A stretch of DNA of 64,000 nucleotides. Source: Bryum argenteum (lineage: Eukaryota > Streptophyta > Bryopsida > Bryales > Bryaceae). The notes beneath the pieces are model-generated. The model was not told the DNA's origin. It saw nothing but the letters and a program-made list of their open reading frames with translations, and did not search any database. The position numbers and the translations under genes are program-made. The stretch is from the NCBI GenBank assembly GCA_037043015.1, contig CM073326.1:13896345-13960344 (forward strand), in the 5' to 3' direction. This document shows positions 35,537 to 48,400 of the stretch, one piece after another (position 1 is the first letter of the stretch; every line of letters begins with the position of its first letter).

Positions 35537-35801
35537 CCCCTAAATTTCCTTCAGTTGTTGCAAAAAGGTCTTAGTCACAAAATTCGACCTTCCTTTAGAT
35601 TAAGCTCAAAAATTCTCAATCTAAGCATTATTCAAAAGATTCAACCGTAAGATCTTGAAGTTCACTTGACATTCTTCTCACATACCAAATTTGAACCGTT
35701 CATTCTTCCTCATTTGTGAGATTATAATGGTCAAAGTTTGCTGAGTTTTTCTCCTGCGAGAATCTCCAAAACCCGTTTCAGGTTTCAAGGAAAGTTAGGG
35801 A
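35537..35801 (-). mobile_element. TTAA-type MITE, copy 2
   Basis: Full-length match, in opposite orientation, to the element at 31451-31710. The right flank keeps TTAA (35802-35805); the left flank reads TCAG, so that side of the target has mutated. Interior similarity to copy 1 is high. Confidence 0.8.
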
Positions 35802-38450
35802 TTAAGAATGATCAACAAGAACCACTTTAATTTACAATACAGTAGAAAAGGTCAAGACTAGCAAAAGGTAAACCATGATCAACCAATCAAACTCCAATCA
35901 AAAAATTACCGGAGAATTCTTGACTTGTGCAGTTACACAAGAATCTCCATGAGTAACAATCTGACACAATTAGTGTGGGTAACTAGACATAAACACTCTC
36001 TGAACTCCGCAATCAAGCTCTGTAATGTTCCAACAAAACTGGCAGTAGTTCCAGCCAGAGTACGTGATTTTATCACAAATCAATAGTATAAAATGGAAAG
36101 CCATATATACTCCACACAAGTGAGTACTGATGAGAGTACAGTACTGTCATCAATAGTTCGACGACGACGACGCCGACCTGGGCCGGTGCTGCATACACTG
36201 CAGCAGCAATCGTCATTAAATGGGACGACCGGTAAATCGTTTTCGGAACCGGTAACTGGGACTGTACTGCAACAGTACCGAATACAAGTTATATATAATA
36301 TTCATGCTGGCTGCTAGCTTCCAGGAAGGCCTTTACAACCTGGAAGTTTCACGAAGCGTGCAGAGCATGGACCGGCACTCATTCATAGCAATGTATCGAT
36401 CCATTAGTAGTACTAGTACTACTCACTGGTGGGGTCACCTAGTAAGCTAAGCTAAGCTAGCTACAAAGTAGGCGGACTATGGGTGCGATTAAACAATCCA
36501 CCCCATTGACCGTTGAAACATAACGTCACTTTTTTGATAATATGACTGTCTAGATTGTTTATTATTCAATCTCGACAACTTGAACTGTACGGCACTCTGT
36601 CGGGCTCCCGTCACTTTGCACCATTGTTTTCTCAAGTTACTATGATAGTTAACGTTTACATTGACTCGCTGCATTGATCGAGCCATGTGAACGGGTTCAA
36701 GTCAATCAATTCATCGAAATGATTCGATCTTGCCTCGGGATTCCAAGGATTGGGATCGAGCGCGCACGATGGCGATTGTGTGTGTGTGTGTGTGACTTCT
36801 TTGCTTGTTCAGGTTTGTCTGTGCAGTCCGCTACAGTTGCTGCAAATTGAAAAGTGGTCGTCGCACACTTCTTGGTCGATTGATCGTTGCTACGACAAAG
36901 TGGAGGAATGCTACGACAAAGTGGAGGAATGCTACGACAGGAGGGAAATTAGTGTGGGGGCAACCGTCATCAGACTTTTGAGTGCTCACATTCCTCTTTC
37001 AGCTCATCAGCTAATCGCTAATTATGATAATGGTTTCTGATACCAAGCATTTCAACTACAATACGATACGTTTTACTCAACATGTACGACATGATGTTGT
37101 AGTTCTAATTTGCTAAAATTTGCGTGGTTGGAGTAAACCAACTACTGTTTCAATCAGTGCATGAAAGTTACAGCCAGGAAGGGTTTGAGTGTACTTATGT
37201 GCTTTTCCAAACAACCCGGTATGTCAACAATGTGACGATCAACAAAACTAACCTTCTACTTTTATACAGCATAGTACACCCCAAACAACCACTTTACAGT
37301 TACTGGTTATGGGTTTTGTTAAACAATGTCCACCTTGAGAAGGGTTAGTAGTCCTATACCTATACCATTGTTGTTTTGACATGTGGGCATACCATCAGGG
37401 GTAGGTCGAACGAACACTATATTCACACCAACCCATAGGAGTCTGGTATTCTTCTTCTTGTACTTGTGTGATTTATAGGAAGCGTCCACAAGGCTACAAC
37501 TCTATTGATTTTAGGTTTGGTGATTATGATGATATAAGTAAATTGCTTGGTCCCTTAGATTTTTATTTGCTTTTGTTAGATGTTACCGCTGAAGTATGAT
37601 GCACTATATGATTAGAGGTTTCAAAAATAAGCATAATATATGTTACACAAAGTAGTGGTCTTTCCAACACTATTCTCACCAAGTAGAATGGTGGTACTTT
37701 TGTTCCGGTAAGATTTTTTTGGAATCCATTTTTTTTTTTAATAGGAGATGGTCAAAACCTAAAGCACCTTTTTAGTCAAAAGATTTCAGTGAAAAATTAT
37801 TAATTCTATCAATCATATAAATGGAACATATAATTGGTCAGGTGCAAAACCCTCTATGTGGCATTCAAGAATAAATGCTTGAAAGTAACATCATGTATTG
37901 TTGACTTTTTTTAAAATGCCTATGACTTCCGAATATCTATTGTATCCATGTTTCTGATACATGGATACAACATCGTTTTAGTGATAGTGTAGTTGAAGGT
38001 GTTGTCTCCATCGTATAATCTTATAATTTTTACTACAATTCAAAATGTCATAGGCATTTGAGTGATTTGACCTTTTACTAAGTGGTGTTGTACACACAAA
38101 GTAAATTATTTACAAGAGACTAAGTTTCATAAGAGTTCTGAATGAAATATTTTAGTTATTTTTCACAATATCGTTATTACAAAAAACATTCAAACTTTTT
38201 TCACATGCTAGGGCTTTGTAGGACTACGCTTTACATGTGCTAGGGAATAGGGGTTGTCAAACAAGAATTCAGGGACCCTAGTCACCTATAGTGGTCTTTG
38301 GGGACTTTTTTCATTGAGATGAACACAATGGCTTTGGATGAGCAATACATTACATGTGCTATGAAGGTTAAATAGGTTGAAGAGTCGTAAAAAACAAGTT
38401 ATTTTGTACAATTGTAAGAGTAACGGCATGTACAAGAAGGTTGATCTTCT
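35802..38450. other. Intergenic DNA, mixed composition
   Basis: 36.1-37.0 kb is less AT-rich, with (CGA)n at about 36160 and a (GT)n run at about 36778. 36890-36942 holds 2.5 copies of a 21-bp unit (GCTACGACAAAGTGGAGGAAT). About 37318-37450 resembles a diverged SINE 3' half. 37940-37970 is a perfect 12-bp hairpin (TTGTATCCATGT, 7-nt loop). No gene was recognised; a non-coding transcript in the less AT-rich part is possible. Confidence 0.45.
37318..37450 (+). mobile_element. Diverged SINE fragment (variant subfamily)
   Basis: Contains words matching the SINE body (TGTCCACCTTGAGAAGG, then CGAACGAACACTATATTCACAC). A near-identical variant lies inverted at about 57600-57695 (GGGTTGGCGTGAATATAGAA). 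Together they define a second, older subfamily. Ends are not delimited. Confidence 0.5.
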
Positions 38451-38912
38451 GGTTGATGAGAAAGTTCGATCGTGAACGGATTGAAGCATAAGTTTGAAAG
38501 CTGAAAGTTTGAGTATCGTATTCAAGATAATCATTACAATTTTGTACCTTAAAGTTCTTGACGGCTGTGAATAGTTTGAAGACTCCTTGTACCCTCACTG
38601 GTTGATGATGAAGTTTGATCGTGAACAGATTGGACGTCTGAAGCGAAAGTTTGAAAGCTCAAGGGTTCAGTATGATATTTAGGATAATCATAACGGTTTT
38701 GTACCTAAGAATTCTTGACAGCTGTGAATAGTTTGAGGACTCCTCGTACCCTCACTGGTTGATGAGAAAGTTTGATCGTGAAGAGATTGGACATTTGAAG
38801 GGAAAGTTTGAAAGCTTAAAGGTTGAGTATGATATTTAGGATAATCATAACAATTTTGTACCTAAGAGTTCTTTACGGCTTTGAATGGACTCAGGACTCC
38901 TTGTACCATCAC
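38451..38912 (+). repeat. Tandem repeat, 3 units of about 150-157 bp
   Basis: Units start at 38451, 38600 and 38757 with GGTTGATGA. Each carries AAAGTTTGAAAGCT, ATAATCAT.ACAATTTTGTACCT and GACTCCT.GTACC. The three units differ by scattered changes, so amplification is not very recent. No role visible. Confidence 0.85.
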
Positions 38913-39929
38913 TATACAAACTTGAATAGACAAGTAGTATACACAAAGACCTTCACATATCATTATACTAACTCAATACAAGTGAGTAAAGAATAATTAT
39001 AACTAGTTTTCAAGTTAATTGTATATAACTTCATTTTTCCTGACACAAAACAACTTTAGTAAGCTAGATGTCTATATAACAAACGTAACACTACAAAAAG
39101 TTTCAAGTAACTAAAAGATTGATATGAAAAACAATGAAGTTCACGGAAAATGTTGTAACTCATGTGCGAGAAGGTTTTAAACTAATTTTAGGGCCGATTT
39201 GCCTTTGTATGTAGAATTGTACCACCCCATTGTTTAATGAAACAAAAGCTTTAATATATCTATATTAAAGAAGTTTTCCTCATACGATCATACTTTTCTT
39301 TTACTAACATGTGAAGAATATTCTAATAAATTCCCTTTACCGGCCAGGATAAGGTAATCCCTCTCATTTCTGAGCAGAAATCTATTTCCCACTATCCTAG
39401 TATATAAATACATGTGTTCATAATGGTAACTTTCTCGCAATTACAACACTTTCTACCCCTAAAACTGATAATTTTCTAGCAAGTTTCTTCATTTCAAAGT
39501 TGGCCAAAAAATTTGTATATCTCTTATACTTTACAATATCACTCATACATGTATGAAGTTGTAGTAGACAATTTAAGGTAAATGCACCAACCAACTATAC
39601 GATCATATCAAAAGGCTAAGGACACACACTATACTTGTACTCATACAATGCTAGCTTAAAATTTGTTTGGCACCAGAAACCATTGAGTAGCCTGATCCGA
39701 GCACAATTTACATTACTTATAGCATCCACCTCCAATTTTTAATGAACCCAAGGTGTACAATTTTTGGTGCTCTCGCACCTTCCACATCCAAAGTTATAAC
39801 TAATTCAAGATGTATCCAAAATCAATGACTCCAGTTGGTTCACATTCCAACATACTTTGCACACGTACCAAAATTGAGTTCCTTGACCTGCCAGCCACTC
39901 TGAAAATTGAGGAGTTATTAAGCAAATCA
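38913..39929. other. AT-rich intergenic DNA, nothing recognised
   Basis: No gene or structured repeat seen. Confidence 0.5.
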
Positions 39930-40138
39930 CCTTTAACCACATCAACATTTTTACTAAACATAAGCTAAACTTTACCCATTCCCTATCATCCCAACTTGTG
40001 AATACATGTACCCTTTATGATGATTGAAATGGGACCTTTACCACATCAACAATCTACAAAATATAAGCTAAACTTTACCCATTCCCTATCATCCCAACTT
40101 GTGAATACATGTACCCTACATGATGATTGAAATGGGAC
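39930..40138 (+). repeat. Tandem duplication, 105-bp unit
   Basis: Two units from 39930 and about 40034 share ATAAGCTAAACTTTACCCAT, CATCCCAACTTGTGAATACA and ATGATGATTGAAATGGGAC almost unchanged. A recent duplication. The minus-strand frame spanning it is not convincing as a gene. Confidence 0.9.
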
Positions 40139-42622
40139 AGTTGTGAAGGTGGACAGATTAGGATTCACAATATATTCCAAAATATCCATACGAACTCCAA
40201 AAGTCATAATTATTCTTCCAAATATGCATGATTCCTTCTCACAAAAGCTATCGAAAATGATCAAGTCAAGCTCCCCAAGCTCAAAGTTGCTTTCTGCTGA
40301 GGGAAGCACACTTGTCCAAGTTGGTATAGATGGCGCACAAGTGTAAACGTCACAGTGATGAGCAGCACACGCCACCATCATCGCTCTTTCCGCGCTCGCA
40401 ATATTATCGGCGGAATCTTGCGAGACAAGGGGATGATGATCGGGATCTGGTTGATGAATTTGCGGACTGGTTTTCCGGATTCTCGTGTGTTACTACAGCG
40501 TGGGACCCGAAAGGTAATGAAACGCTATCCATTGTGGGCGCATTAAGACAATAATGGCCGTCATCAACCCCTCTTACTAATCTTAGAACCCAACCACGCT
40601 GTCTAGCCGAACTCCAATTCCAAACTAGCCAGCCAGCCTCCCAGCCTCCATGATCACATGCACGAAGTCTCAATCGATCATCACCTTCCCATCAACTTCG
40701 TTACTTGTCCCGTGTGTACTTCGATCGATGGATCAGGTTTATAATATGCTCGCCTCGATCATTCAGTACGTCGATTACGCTGAAAAGGTCACCGTCCGAT
40801 TGCATTAGTTTAAGTTAATTGAAACGGTGGTCATGTCAAAACGAATCTAAAGAGATCCCAACGCCTCTGCCTTGTACTTATGCTTTCCATTAATAATAGT
40901 ATATATATTTATTTTGGTTATTATAAAAGTTAGCCAGGCAGCAGCAGCAGGGGGTGGAGATGTGATCGTCCTGTCTAGCTAGCGATTTCCTGAATCAATG
41001 TCAAGTCGGTACCGGCTTTCACCACTGGGGCCGTGGTAGTGGGGCGGCTCCAGATACATGTCACATTCTTCATCATGAGACAGCTACCAGACAATGGACA
41101 TATGCGTGTATTCTACTTAGTGGCTAACATAGACTCTTATATTTATCATACTATTATTATCTTTCAGCTAGGCCTGCTTAGCCTTTTCTTAAATATTCAT
41201 TCATTCATTTTCTCCAAGAGTCACTAATTCATTGCAGCTTTGTTGTTTCGGACCCAGGCAGGCAGGCAGGCAGGCAGACATTCTCATTCGATCTCATGAA
41301 CGCAGAGAGTGCTCCACCTGTTTGAAAACATCGACACCATCGAACTGATGTTGAAGCTCTCATGTGGTTCTCGTTCAGACCTGTCCTCTCATTCCTTCAC
41401 ACCTGTAAAGGTCAAAACCAAAAGGCCATGCAGGCTCTGCTAAGGACAATTGCTGCGAAGCAATGCTGCTTGCCCGACCCAAAATTCAAGGAAGCCTACA
41501 AAGCTTCTTACGAAACGGACCAGGCAAGTTCTTAACATTCTGTTACGAACAAGAAACACATCAATGCTCATGCAAGTTCATTGACTACGTTTTCCATGCG
41601 ACAAGGATTTCCCATTCTGATACGAAGTCACGTTGATATCAAACTTCGACACATTCAAACGGCAAACGACCGTACACAACCAAGCTCTTCGGCGGAAGAA
41701 TTTGCCGAAACCCGATACTCGAGCATGAGGAATAGACTTAGGTTTCATCAGCACTGACTCTTACGGTTTGTAAATAAATAAAACAGTTCATTGTGATACA
41801 CGATTATAGAAGTCTGATTATGTTGTCATAACAAGAAAAGGATAGCTGAAATGCACATACATAGAAATGTAACTCATTCGACAACATATCAGCTAGCTCT
41901 TTAACATGTAAGCTAACGCATGTATGACATACAAGCAAAAGTCATTCAACTGCATCGATACGAATTCTAAGAAATCATGCAGTACGAAGAGAAGCATGAC
42001 TGATCAGTCGGACAAGAGATTGATACTCAAAAGTAAAACAGTGGTCCGATTATAAACATCAATGTTCGATCAACAGAAGGTGAACTGGCTACGAACGCAT
42101 GTACTCACACGAGCTGAACAATATGATTCAAGAGCAGGTGCTAATGTGATTCCATGATCTAGATTCATGAATCACGTCACTCTACTGTAACTCCAATACC
42201 AATGGCTCACGAACATTGAAAGGTGCTCAGAAAGAATGAGTAGAAGCTGAGTAAGAAGGTAGGTAGTAAGTAAGACTTCGGGAAGATAAACTTAAAATTG
42301 GTGATCACCATTTGAAAACTACTATATCGATCGATCGGCGGTTAGCTACACATAGTTACTTAGTACTTAGGAAACGAGGAAGCAAAATTGGTTCCGGCTA
42401 GCTGGGGGCTTGATCAAAATGCAAGAACCAAAAATTGAAAGTCCGAGTTCCATGAAAAAGAAAGGAGTGGAGAGAAAGCAGACCCAAAAAAGGGAAGAGA
42501 AAGGAGGAGGAGGGGACCCTACAGACTAGCAAAAAATGGAACCACGACCGTCCGAAAACAAAAGGTCAGTCGCTCATGGCTACCGTACCAATTGAGGAAG
42601 AATAGGATGCATGAGAGATTGA
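40139..42622. other. Intergenic DNA downstream of the AHL gene
   Basis: Moderately GC-rich in places. A (CAGG)n run lies at about 41257-41278. The part nearest 42622 should be the AHL 3' UTR. Frames around 40.3-40.7 kb are open on both strands but match no known family. Confidence 0.45.
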
Positions 42623-43498
42623 TCATGAGTATTGCGAGGGGCGCTGATTGTGGCCGTGGTGGCCTTGGTGGCTGCCGCTGCCGCCACTGGCCCATTGACT
42701 GAGCACGTCCGCGGTGGACAAGGGCCCGGGGTTCTGCTGCTGTTGCTGCTGCTGCTGCGGCGGGACAATGCTGTAGAGAGACTGCAGGCCTGCAGGATAA
42801 TTGAGCTCGGGGGCCTGGATGGCCAGCGGCGGGGGCTGGCCGGAACCTGAGCCGCTACCACCACCACCGATTGAGAGTCCCCCCGCGCCCGGCGCGTCGT
42901 CGTCGTTGTGGTCAAGCGGGAGACGATCGTAAGTTGGCCCCAGAAAGGAAGCCGCGATGACAAGCACCGGCCCCGCGGCCATGAGCGTGCCCACCACGCT
43001 GCCCCCGAGAACTTGTCCCGCGACACCCGCAAGCGACACCGTGAGCCCCGTCGTGGGCGCGGACGAGGGGTGCGGCAGGAACGCCCCAGACAAGGAAATG
43101 ATCTCGAACCGGCCGTGGAACGTCACCGTCGCGCCGGGAGTTGTAGGCTGCCTCAGCGTCACGTTCGAAACTGTGCCGGAGGCACCCATGACGCACACCC
43201 CGCGCTGGCGTCGCCGCGAAAACGCGGCCACGCTGTCGCTCACGTCGCACCCGCCCGCGACCTCCAGGATGTGAGGACGCATCGCCTGCCCATTCTCGCG
43301 CGTTATGATGATGGGCGGCTTCGGCTTGTTCTTGGATCCAGGCGGCCGCCCTCGCGGCTTGCGCCCGGGCTCCAGCACTGCTAGCTGCCGATTCCCCGCG
43401 GGTTGCTTCCCAGCCCGCCGCCCCGAGCTTCCACTCTGCTCATCATCAGAATTGGTATTGATGTTCCGATGACCCGCTTCCTCCTCCACCCGGGCCAT
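42623..43498 (-). CDS. AHL: AT-hook motif nuclear-localized protein (AHL), clade A type
   Basis: An intronless frame of 291 aa. The start is [10 protein letters not shown] at 43498; a GTG-TAC precedes the ATG and is not used. A type-I AT-hook with its C-terminal extension ([20 protein letters not shown], aa 45-64) binds the minor groove of AT-rich DNA. The PPC/DUF296 domain follows (about aa 72-190) with [19 protein letters not shown] and [14 protein letters not shown]; it mediates trimer formation and partner binding. The C-terminus is Gly/Ser-rich, then has eight Gln in a row and a His-rich end. A single AT-hook without introns is typical of clade A AHLs. GC content is far above the surroundings. 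AHLs regulate growth, flowering and vascular patterning in flowering plants; the role here is inferred. Confidence 0.96.
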   Translation of the reverse strand: MARVEEEAGHRNINTNSDDEQSGSSGRRAGKQPAGNRQLAVLEPGRKPRGRPPGSKNKPKPPIIITRENGQAMRPHILEVAGGCDVSDSVAAFSRRRQRGVCVMGASGTVSNVTLRQPTTPGATVTFHGRFEIISLSGAFLPHPSSAPTTGLTVSLAGVAGQVLGGSVVGTLMAAGPVLVIAASFLGPTYDRLPLDHNDDDAPGAGGLSIGGGGSGSGSGQPPPLAIQAPELNYPAGLQSLYSIVPPQQQQQQQQNPGPLSTADVLSQWASGGSGSHQGHHGHNQRPSQYS

Positions 43499-44760
43499 GT
43501 ACACATACTAGTACCCACACCCCCGGATCCTTCCTCTTCATTCCCAAATCGCCGAATCCTACCTCATCCCACATCCCCCAAATCCCTCCACTTCTCGCCC
43601 ATGCTGATCCTACCACTCCCTACCACCAGTCTTCGATCGCGTCCTTGAAATCGAAAAACATCCACCCACCCTGATCGCGCACTCTCTTCTCCACAGCCAG
43701 CAACACAGGCAAGCAAGCAAACAAAGAAGAGAAGTGCAAGTAGAGGGGGGAACGAGAGGCAGCAACCTCGCCGTTAAAGTATTATTGGAGCCTGCTAGGG
43801 ACCGTAGGATGGCCGATTATCCGGGCTGTACCAGACGTATGCTGTCGGAGGGGGAGCTCGTGCCCTATTCTATTGATTTTGCTTCCATTGTTTATTATAT
43901 TCTGGAGGGCACAGTTTCCCACGCTCCAAACCTCGGGTGGGGCGGCTTCTGACTGGCCCCTGTCCAGGACCAGCTCTTTGTTTATGATATTCCCTTTTTC
44001 CCCCTCTCCTGGACCCCCCCCCTCCCAAGTTACTAGTCATTTTTACTTCTGAACGAGCCTTTTTCCGGCAAAGAAAAAAAGGGGCTCCTGTGCTCGGGCT
44101 CAACGGACCAGACCAGACCAGAGTCCCCTATACTGGAAAATGTATACTGTGGTGCCAAGCCAAGTCGGGGCCGGGGCGATTCCCCCGGGCGCAGCGGCGG
44201 TTCACTCACCGTTAAACTTAACTTACTGGCTGGCTGTGTGATTCCCACTCCACTCCACTCCACTCACTGAATGAGTGTGTTGCTAGAAACAGAAAGTGTC
44301 CAACATGAGCACAAAACAGGCCCGTTTTGGAAAGAAACATGGGTTTGATGTTCTCCACTGTATGGTTCGTGAGCCTACCTCTCTCCCATTTTGCCGCTCT
44401 CACCATACCAAGACGAATCATGAAGCTTGTGACTTACTACTGTTTGGTGGTTTGTTGGTGAGTCATGACACCAATTTTGAAAAGGTTGACATTGTTCGCA
44501 ATTGACAAGAGACTAACAATGAAGTTTTGGTGGTATTTTGGTTAGTCATGACACTATTTTTGAACGAAGACGTCATGGCAAGAATCGATATAAAAGTGAG
44601 TGTAAAGTGGGACTCTTCGTAAAAATGTGTATAAAGTAGGATACTATTTGAAATGTTTATTCTCTTGGTCAAATGCATGAGAATGCTTATTTTTACTAAA
44701 AGTATATCCTCATTGTATGGTGTTATCCCACATAAATGGTAATGTGCAATTGAGTTGGAA
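43499..44760 (-). promoter_or_regulatory. Promoter and 5' leader region of the AHL gene
   Basis: GC-rich near the gene, falling away beyond 44.3 kb. An AT-rich patch on the minus strand near 43895 (AATATAATAAAC) could serve as a TATA region, but this is weak. C-rich runs occur at 44000-44030. No other gene was seen. Confidence 0.4.
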
Positions 44761-44880
44761 CATGTTTTTTTGGGTTTGGATTCTCATGCCGTAGTCCATT
44801 CAACTATGGTGGGGTTCTTGGACCTTGTTGTATGCGTACTTCCAAAGTCTTATGGTGGTATCACACGAGTTTGTTGTTTC
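44761..44880 (+). mobile_element. Fragment of the SINE middle region
   Basis: Matches the SINE body around TTCTTGGACCTTGTTGTATG and the following GGTATCAC. Both ends appear lost. The family assignment rests on about 70 bp. Confidence 0.5.
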
Positions 44881-45165
44881 TCAAGCTTTTCATAATGAAC
44901 AAAGGAACTAGATTGGAAAGATACTACCTTCAGTTACAAGTGAAAGTCATCAGCATATTATTTATGCTTGATGGTTATATTATATTAATATAGGTATGAC
45001 CACCAGCTCTTTGCCTATTTACATAATCGGTAACCTTGGCCAAAAGAAGGAGTTAATTCTTCCAATACAAAAGAGTAGGTGATTCCCTCTACACCTTTTA
45101 CATGTCTGAAGAAGAATAAATACCTCGTTCTACCAACGGCTTAGAAGGTGCTCACACAGGTAGAG

Positions 45166-45236
45166 AATGGCACTAAAAGTGACGGCCGTGAAACACGGCA
45201 CTCTATTTCATTACGTACATCACTTTTAGTGCCATT
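45166..45236. repeat. Perfect 17-bp inverted repeat, hairpin-forming
   Basis: AATGGCACTAAAAGTGA (45166-45182) is repeated inverted at 45220-45236, with 37 bp between. A smaller stem CCGTG-AAA-CACGG sits inside. It may be a tiny MITE end-to-end or a structured RNA; no target duplication was identified. Confidence 0.75.
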
Positions 45237-47109
45237 TTGTACTAGTGTCGTAAAATCAAGTTCTAGAATCTTACCATACTTTAGGTTAATCATGATGGTA
45301 GGCATCATTATGGCATACAAATGGTACAAACTTATGATCATCTTGTCTATGCCTCAACAATGATAGTAGAGGTATTTGTTCATAGAAGGTACATTTTATA
45401 GGATGTATTTGAATAAAAAAATAAATAAAAAAAATCAATATCTAAATTTTGAAATGAGAAAATAACAATATTGTAAGAAACCCAAGTCATCATTGCCATA
45501 GACTATATGAGATTTACTTCAAAATATCCAATTTACTTGTAGTTTGAAATCACTGCAATTTTAATATGTAATAGATGTACAATACAAGCTCAACATTACA
45601 ATCTAGTAATGAACTTATTGTAAATCATGTGGATCAAATGGTGAGTCCAAAGGCCTCATAGATTTCAATGTCATAATATATTAATTTTATGCAAACTTAT
45701 AAATTTTCATCATTTCCACCTTAGAGTGCAAATGCTATTAATGGCCCTATTGCTACCTAATAACATTCAACTAGGAGTTGTCTACTTTTATCTCATAAAC
45801 ACCCTCATACCAAAAAAATCATGAAAAGATTCTAAAACTCTTTTCAGCCCTTTAAGGGCTTTACAAATGATGCTGATGCGAGACATATCTCCCTCATGTA
45901 TGCCTCTCACCAAGGAACTTGCATTACCACACCCTAACTCGGTGGACCATCTTGTAGGCAAGCGTCTATTATCCTACGGCATTGAGAAAACGTGCCCAAA
46001 CAAGTTCAATCTAACCTAACTTTTAGAATTCATTTCAATGTTGAATAAGGTATTTGTAAGAGCTATAGAGCTGCATGTTCATGATGGGAAATGCAGGTTA
46101 GAGTGAGAAGGTTGTTGTCAAAATTAGCTACTTGGGCAGGGCTAAGCAACCCACTTCCTAATGCATGTGCAAAAGCCATGAGTTACACACGATGAATATA
46201 GATTGTAATATATAAATTTCATGTCTACTTTAGATCATCATAGCTATAAATTAAATGCTTATTTTTTGAACTCTTGGATTATGCAAAATTCACCATTTAA
46301 CATCATAAAATTTCTCTAGTGTGGGTTCCATGTCTCATAAACCCACACAAATCAAGAAGTTGCCAAAACACTAACCCTTGATTGCTCCACAATCTAAAAC
46401 CTTTTAATCAATATTAAAACATAGCAAATTCACATATGAGAATATCAATGATTATTGAAGTTACATTAAAAGACACATTTGCCTACACATTTAAGGATGA
46501 ATGGATTATACTTTAACATCACACCTTGAATAGCAAGGGTATCACTTTTTCCTTAAATTCTTAGGACATTTCTTCCAAAGAGGACATATGGAAAAGCAAA
46601 CTAACCCACAAAAAAAATCATGAATAAAAACTCAATGATGAAGTCTAGGGAGAATATTAAGAATACTTTTGTGTATATTTAATAAGATAAAGGAACACTT
46701 TTATTTCCTTATAAAGAGAACAGTATCATTTAGGCCAAGCAGTCACTTTGCGACCATATGCCCCAAAAAAAATAAAAAAAATAAAAAAAAATAAAAAATA
46801 AAAATTGTCCGTACCTGTAGACCTCGGAGACCGGTTCTATTATAATTAACATACTAAATATAAATAAACACTATTTGTAAATAGTGTTAATAGGCAGAAG
46901 GTAATTAGGCTGCTGATGTAAGTGCTGATGTAGCTTGCTTTTTAATCAATTGGTGTGAATGAAGAGTCTATTCATACAAAAGTTGACAGATGGAGAGGGA
47001 GAAAGAAGTAACTTAGTACTTCTTTCTCCCTAGACAACTGTCCTTTTGAATCAAATAGAAATAGAATCTCACCCACATCTACTTTTTTTTTAGATTTAGA
47101 AATTAGCTG
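45237..47109. other. AT-rich intergenic DNA with repeat fragments
   Basis: 45610-45725 is an inverted fragment of the dispersed repeat family. About 46765-46806 is an A-rich low-complexity run. About 46945-46990 resembles the SINE 3' end on the minus strand. 46996-47031 is a perfect 15-bp hairpin (AGGGAGAAAGAAGTA, 6-nt loop). No gene seen. Confidence 0.5.
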
Positions 47110-48400
47110 AATTATTGTTACATCTGATGAAACTTTGAAAAGCCATAACTTCTTCCTCTAGAGTTTTTTTTATTTGACGAGATTTGTTGGATTAGGTCCA
47201 AGGCAAGTCATTTCTAGTTTTGTAGGTGGAAAGTGCAATTTTATCTCAGATGGTATGACTTAATTTTTTATGAAGGCAACTGCAATTTAAGGTTTTGTAA
47301 CATGAGGCATGTTTTACTAATGCAAGTCAATTTAATTTAAACAAAATTCTTAATCATAAGATGTAGCTCATGAAATTTCTCGACGTTGGAAGTTTTTGAC
47401 TCATAGTTTTTTGAATTGTATAATTATTTTGTGAGATGCTTCTATACAAGGAATAAATAAAAAAATAAAAATACATGGTTCTTGAGAAGCTCTATATCAC
47501 TTTATTTTAATCGTATCATTTTGAGAATAGTTTTTGTGGTAGGAATCTTAGTCAATCGAAGATCAATAAGGCTGGTGTTTAAATTTAGTGCAAGGAATCT
47601 AAGTTTGGACTCATTTTCCTTTGTAAATATTTTTGGCAGTTTCACCATTGCAAGTCTAAGTTTGTTATAAGCATTTCTAGTGTAAAGTGAATATTATGAA
47701 ATTTCATTACTTTTTGTGAGTACTAATACATCATGAAATTCCAACTTATGTGGCCTTGGAACTTTAGATGTAATTCACATGTTGTACTTGCACGACCACT
47801 TTGACACTTTAGTTAAGTTGTTCATTGATTTTTATACCATTTTCTCAACAAATTTAATTTAACATTAATTATAGTATTTAGTGTAAATAATGATAAATAA
47901 ATCAAAATGCAGTATTTTGGAGATCTTGACATTTCAACCTCTAAATGTCCCTAGTGTCTGGATGAAGGGCAGATACTTTGAAGAGCCATAACTTCTTCAT
48001 TCGAACTCTGTTTGACATAATTACCTGCGTGGGGTCAAAAATAAAGTCTAGTTTGTGCAAGTAGAAATTTCAACATTGTACAGTAAATTACATGCATTTT
48101 AGTGAGGCAGCTCTATTTTTGGGTTTTCAAAAAATTGGCATGTTTTACCATTGCAAGACTGCTATTTGAGCCAAGATAGTACTTTTTTAGTTGAAATTCT
48201 TTTGGTACAAGAATGTTGTTGAGATGAAGATGAACAACTTTCTAGTTGGTGATTTTTTCATTGCAAATTTCTTGTTGGTAGTATTTTTACTTCAAAGTGA
48301 AAATGATGGTATTGTGTAGCTTGTTTTGTACACTGATATGCTATGATCTCACAATCATGAGGTTTCATGAGTCAAGTTTTGGTTCACATGATCTACAACA
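47110..48400 (+). repeat. Dispersed repeat family, two adjacent copies
   Basis: 47110-47800 and 47935-48400 each carry the family motifs in order (see 28490-29430). The second includes TTTTACCATTGCAAGACTGC, TACTTCAAAGTGAAAATGAT and the ATGAGGTTTCATGA block. They look like two insertions or a tandem pair. Confidence 0.7.

Noticed and set aside
31447-35805. One 4.4-kb transposon bounded by inverted 260-bp repeats
   Set aside because: Each repeat has its own inverted ends, the first has TTAA on both sides, and a third solo copy exists at 55875. They are independent MITEs.
40046-40381. 111-aa minus-strand frame
   Set aside because: It overlaps a recent 105-bp duplication, has no family resemblance and no splice partners.
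42580-43384. Other frames over the AHL gene, both strands
   Set aside because: High GC leaves all frames open; only the minus-strand 291-aa frame has the AT-hook and PPC domain.
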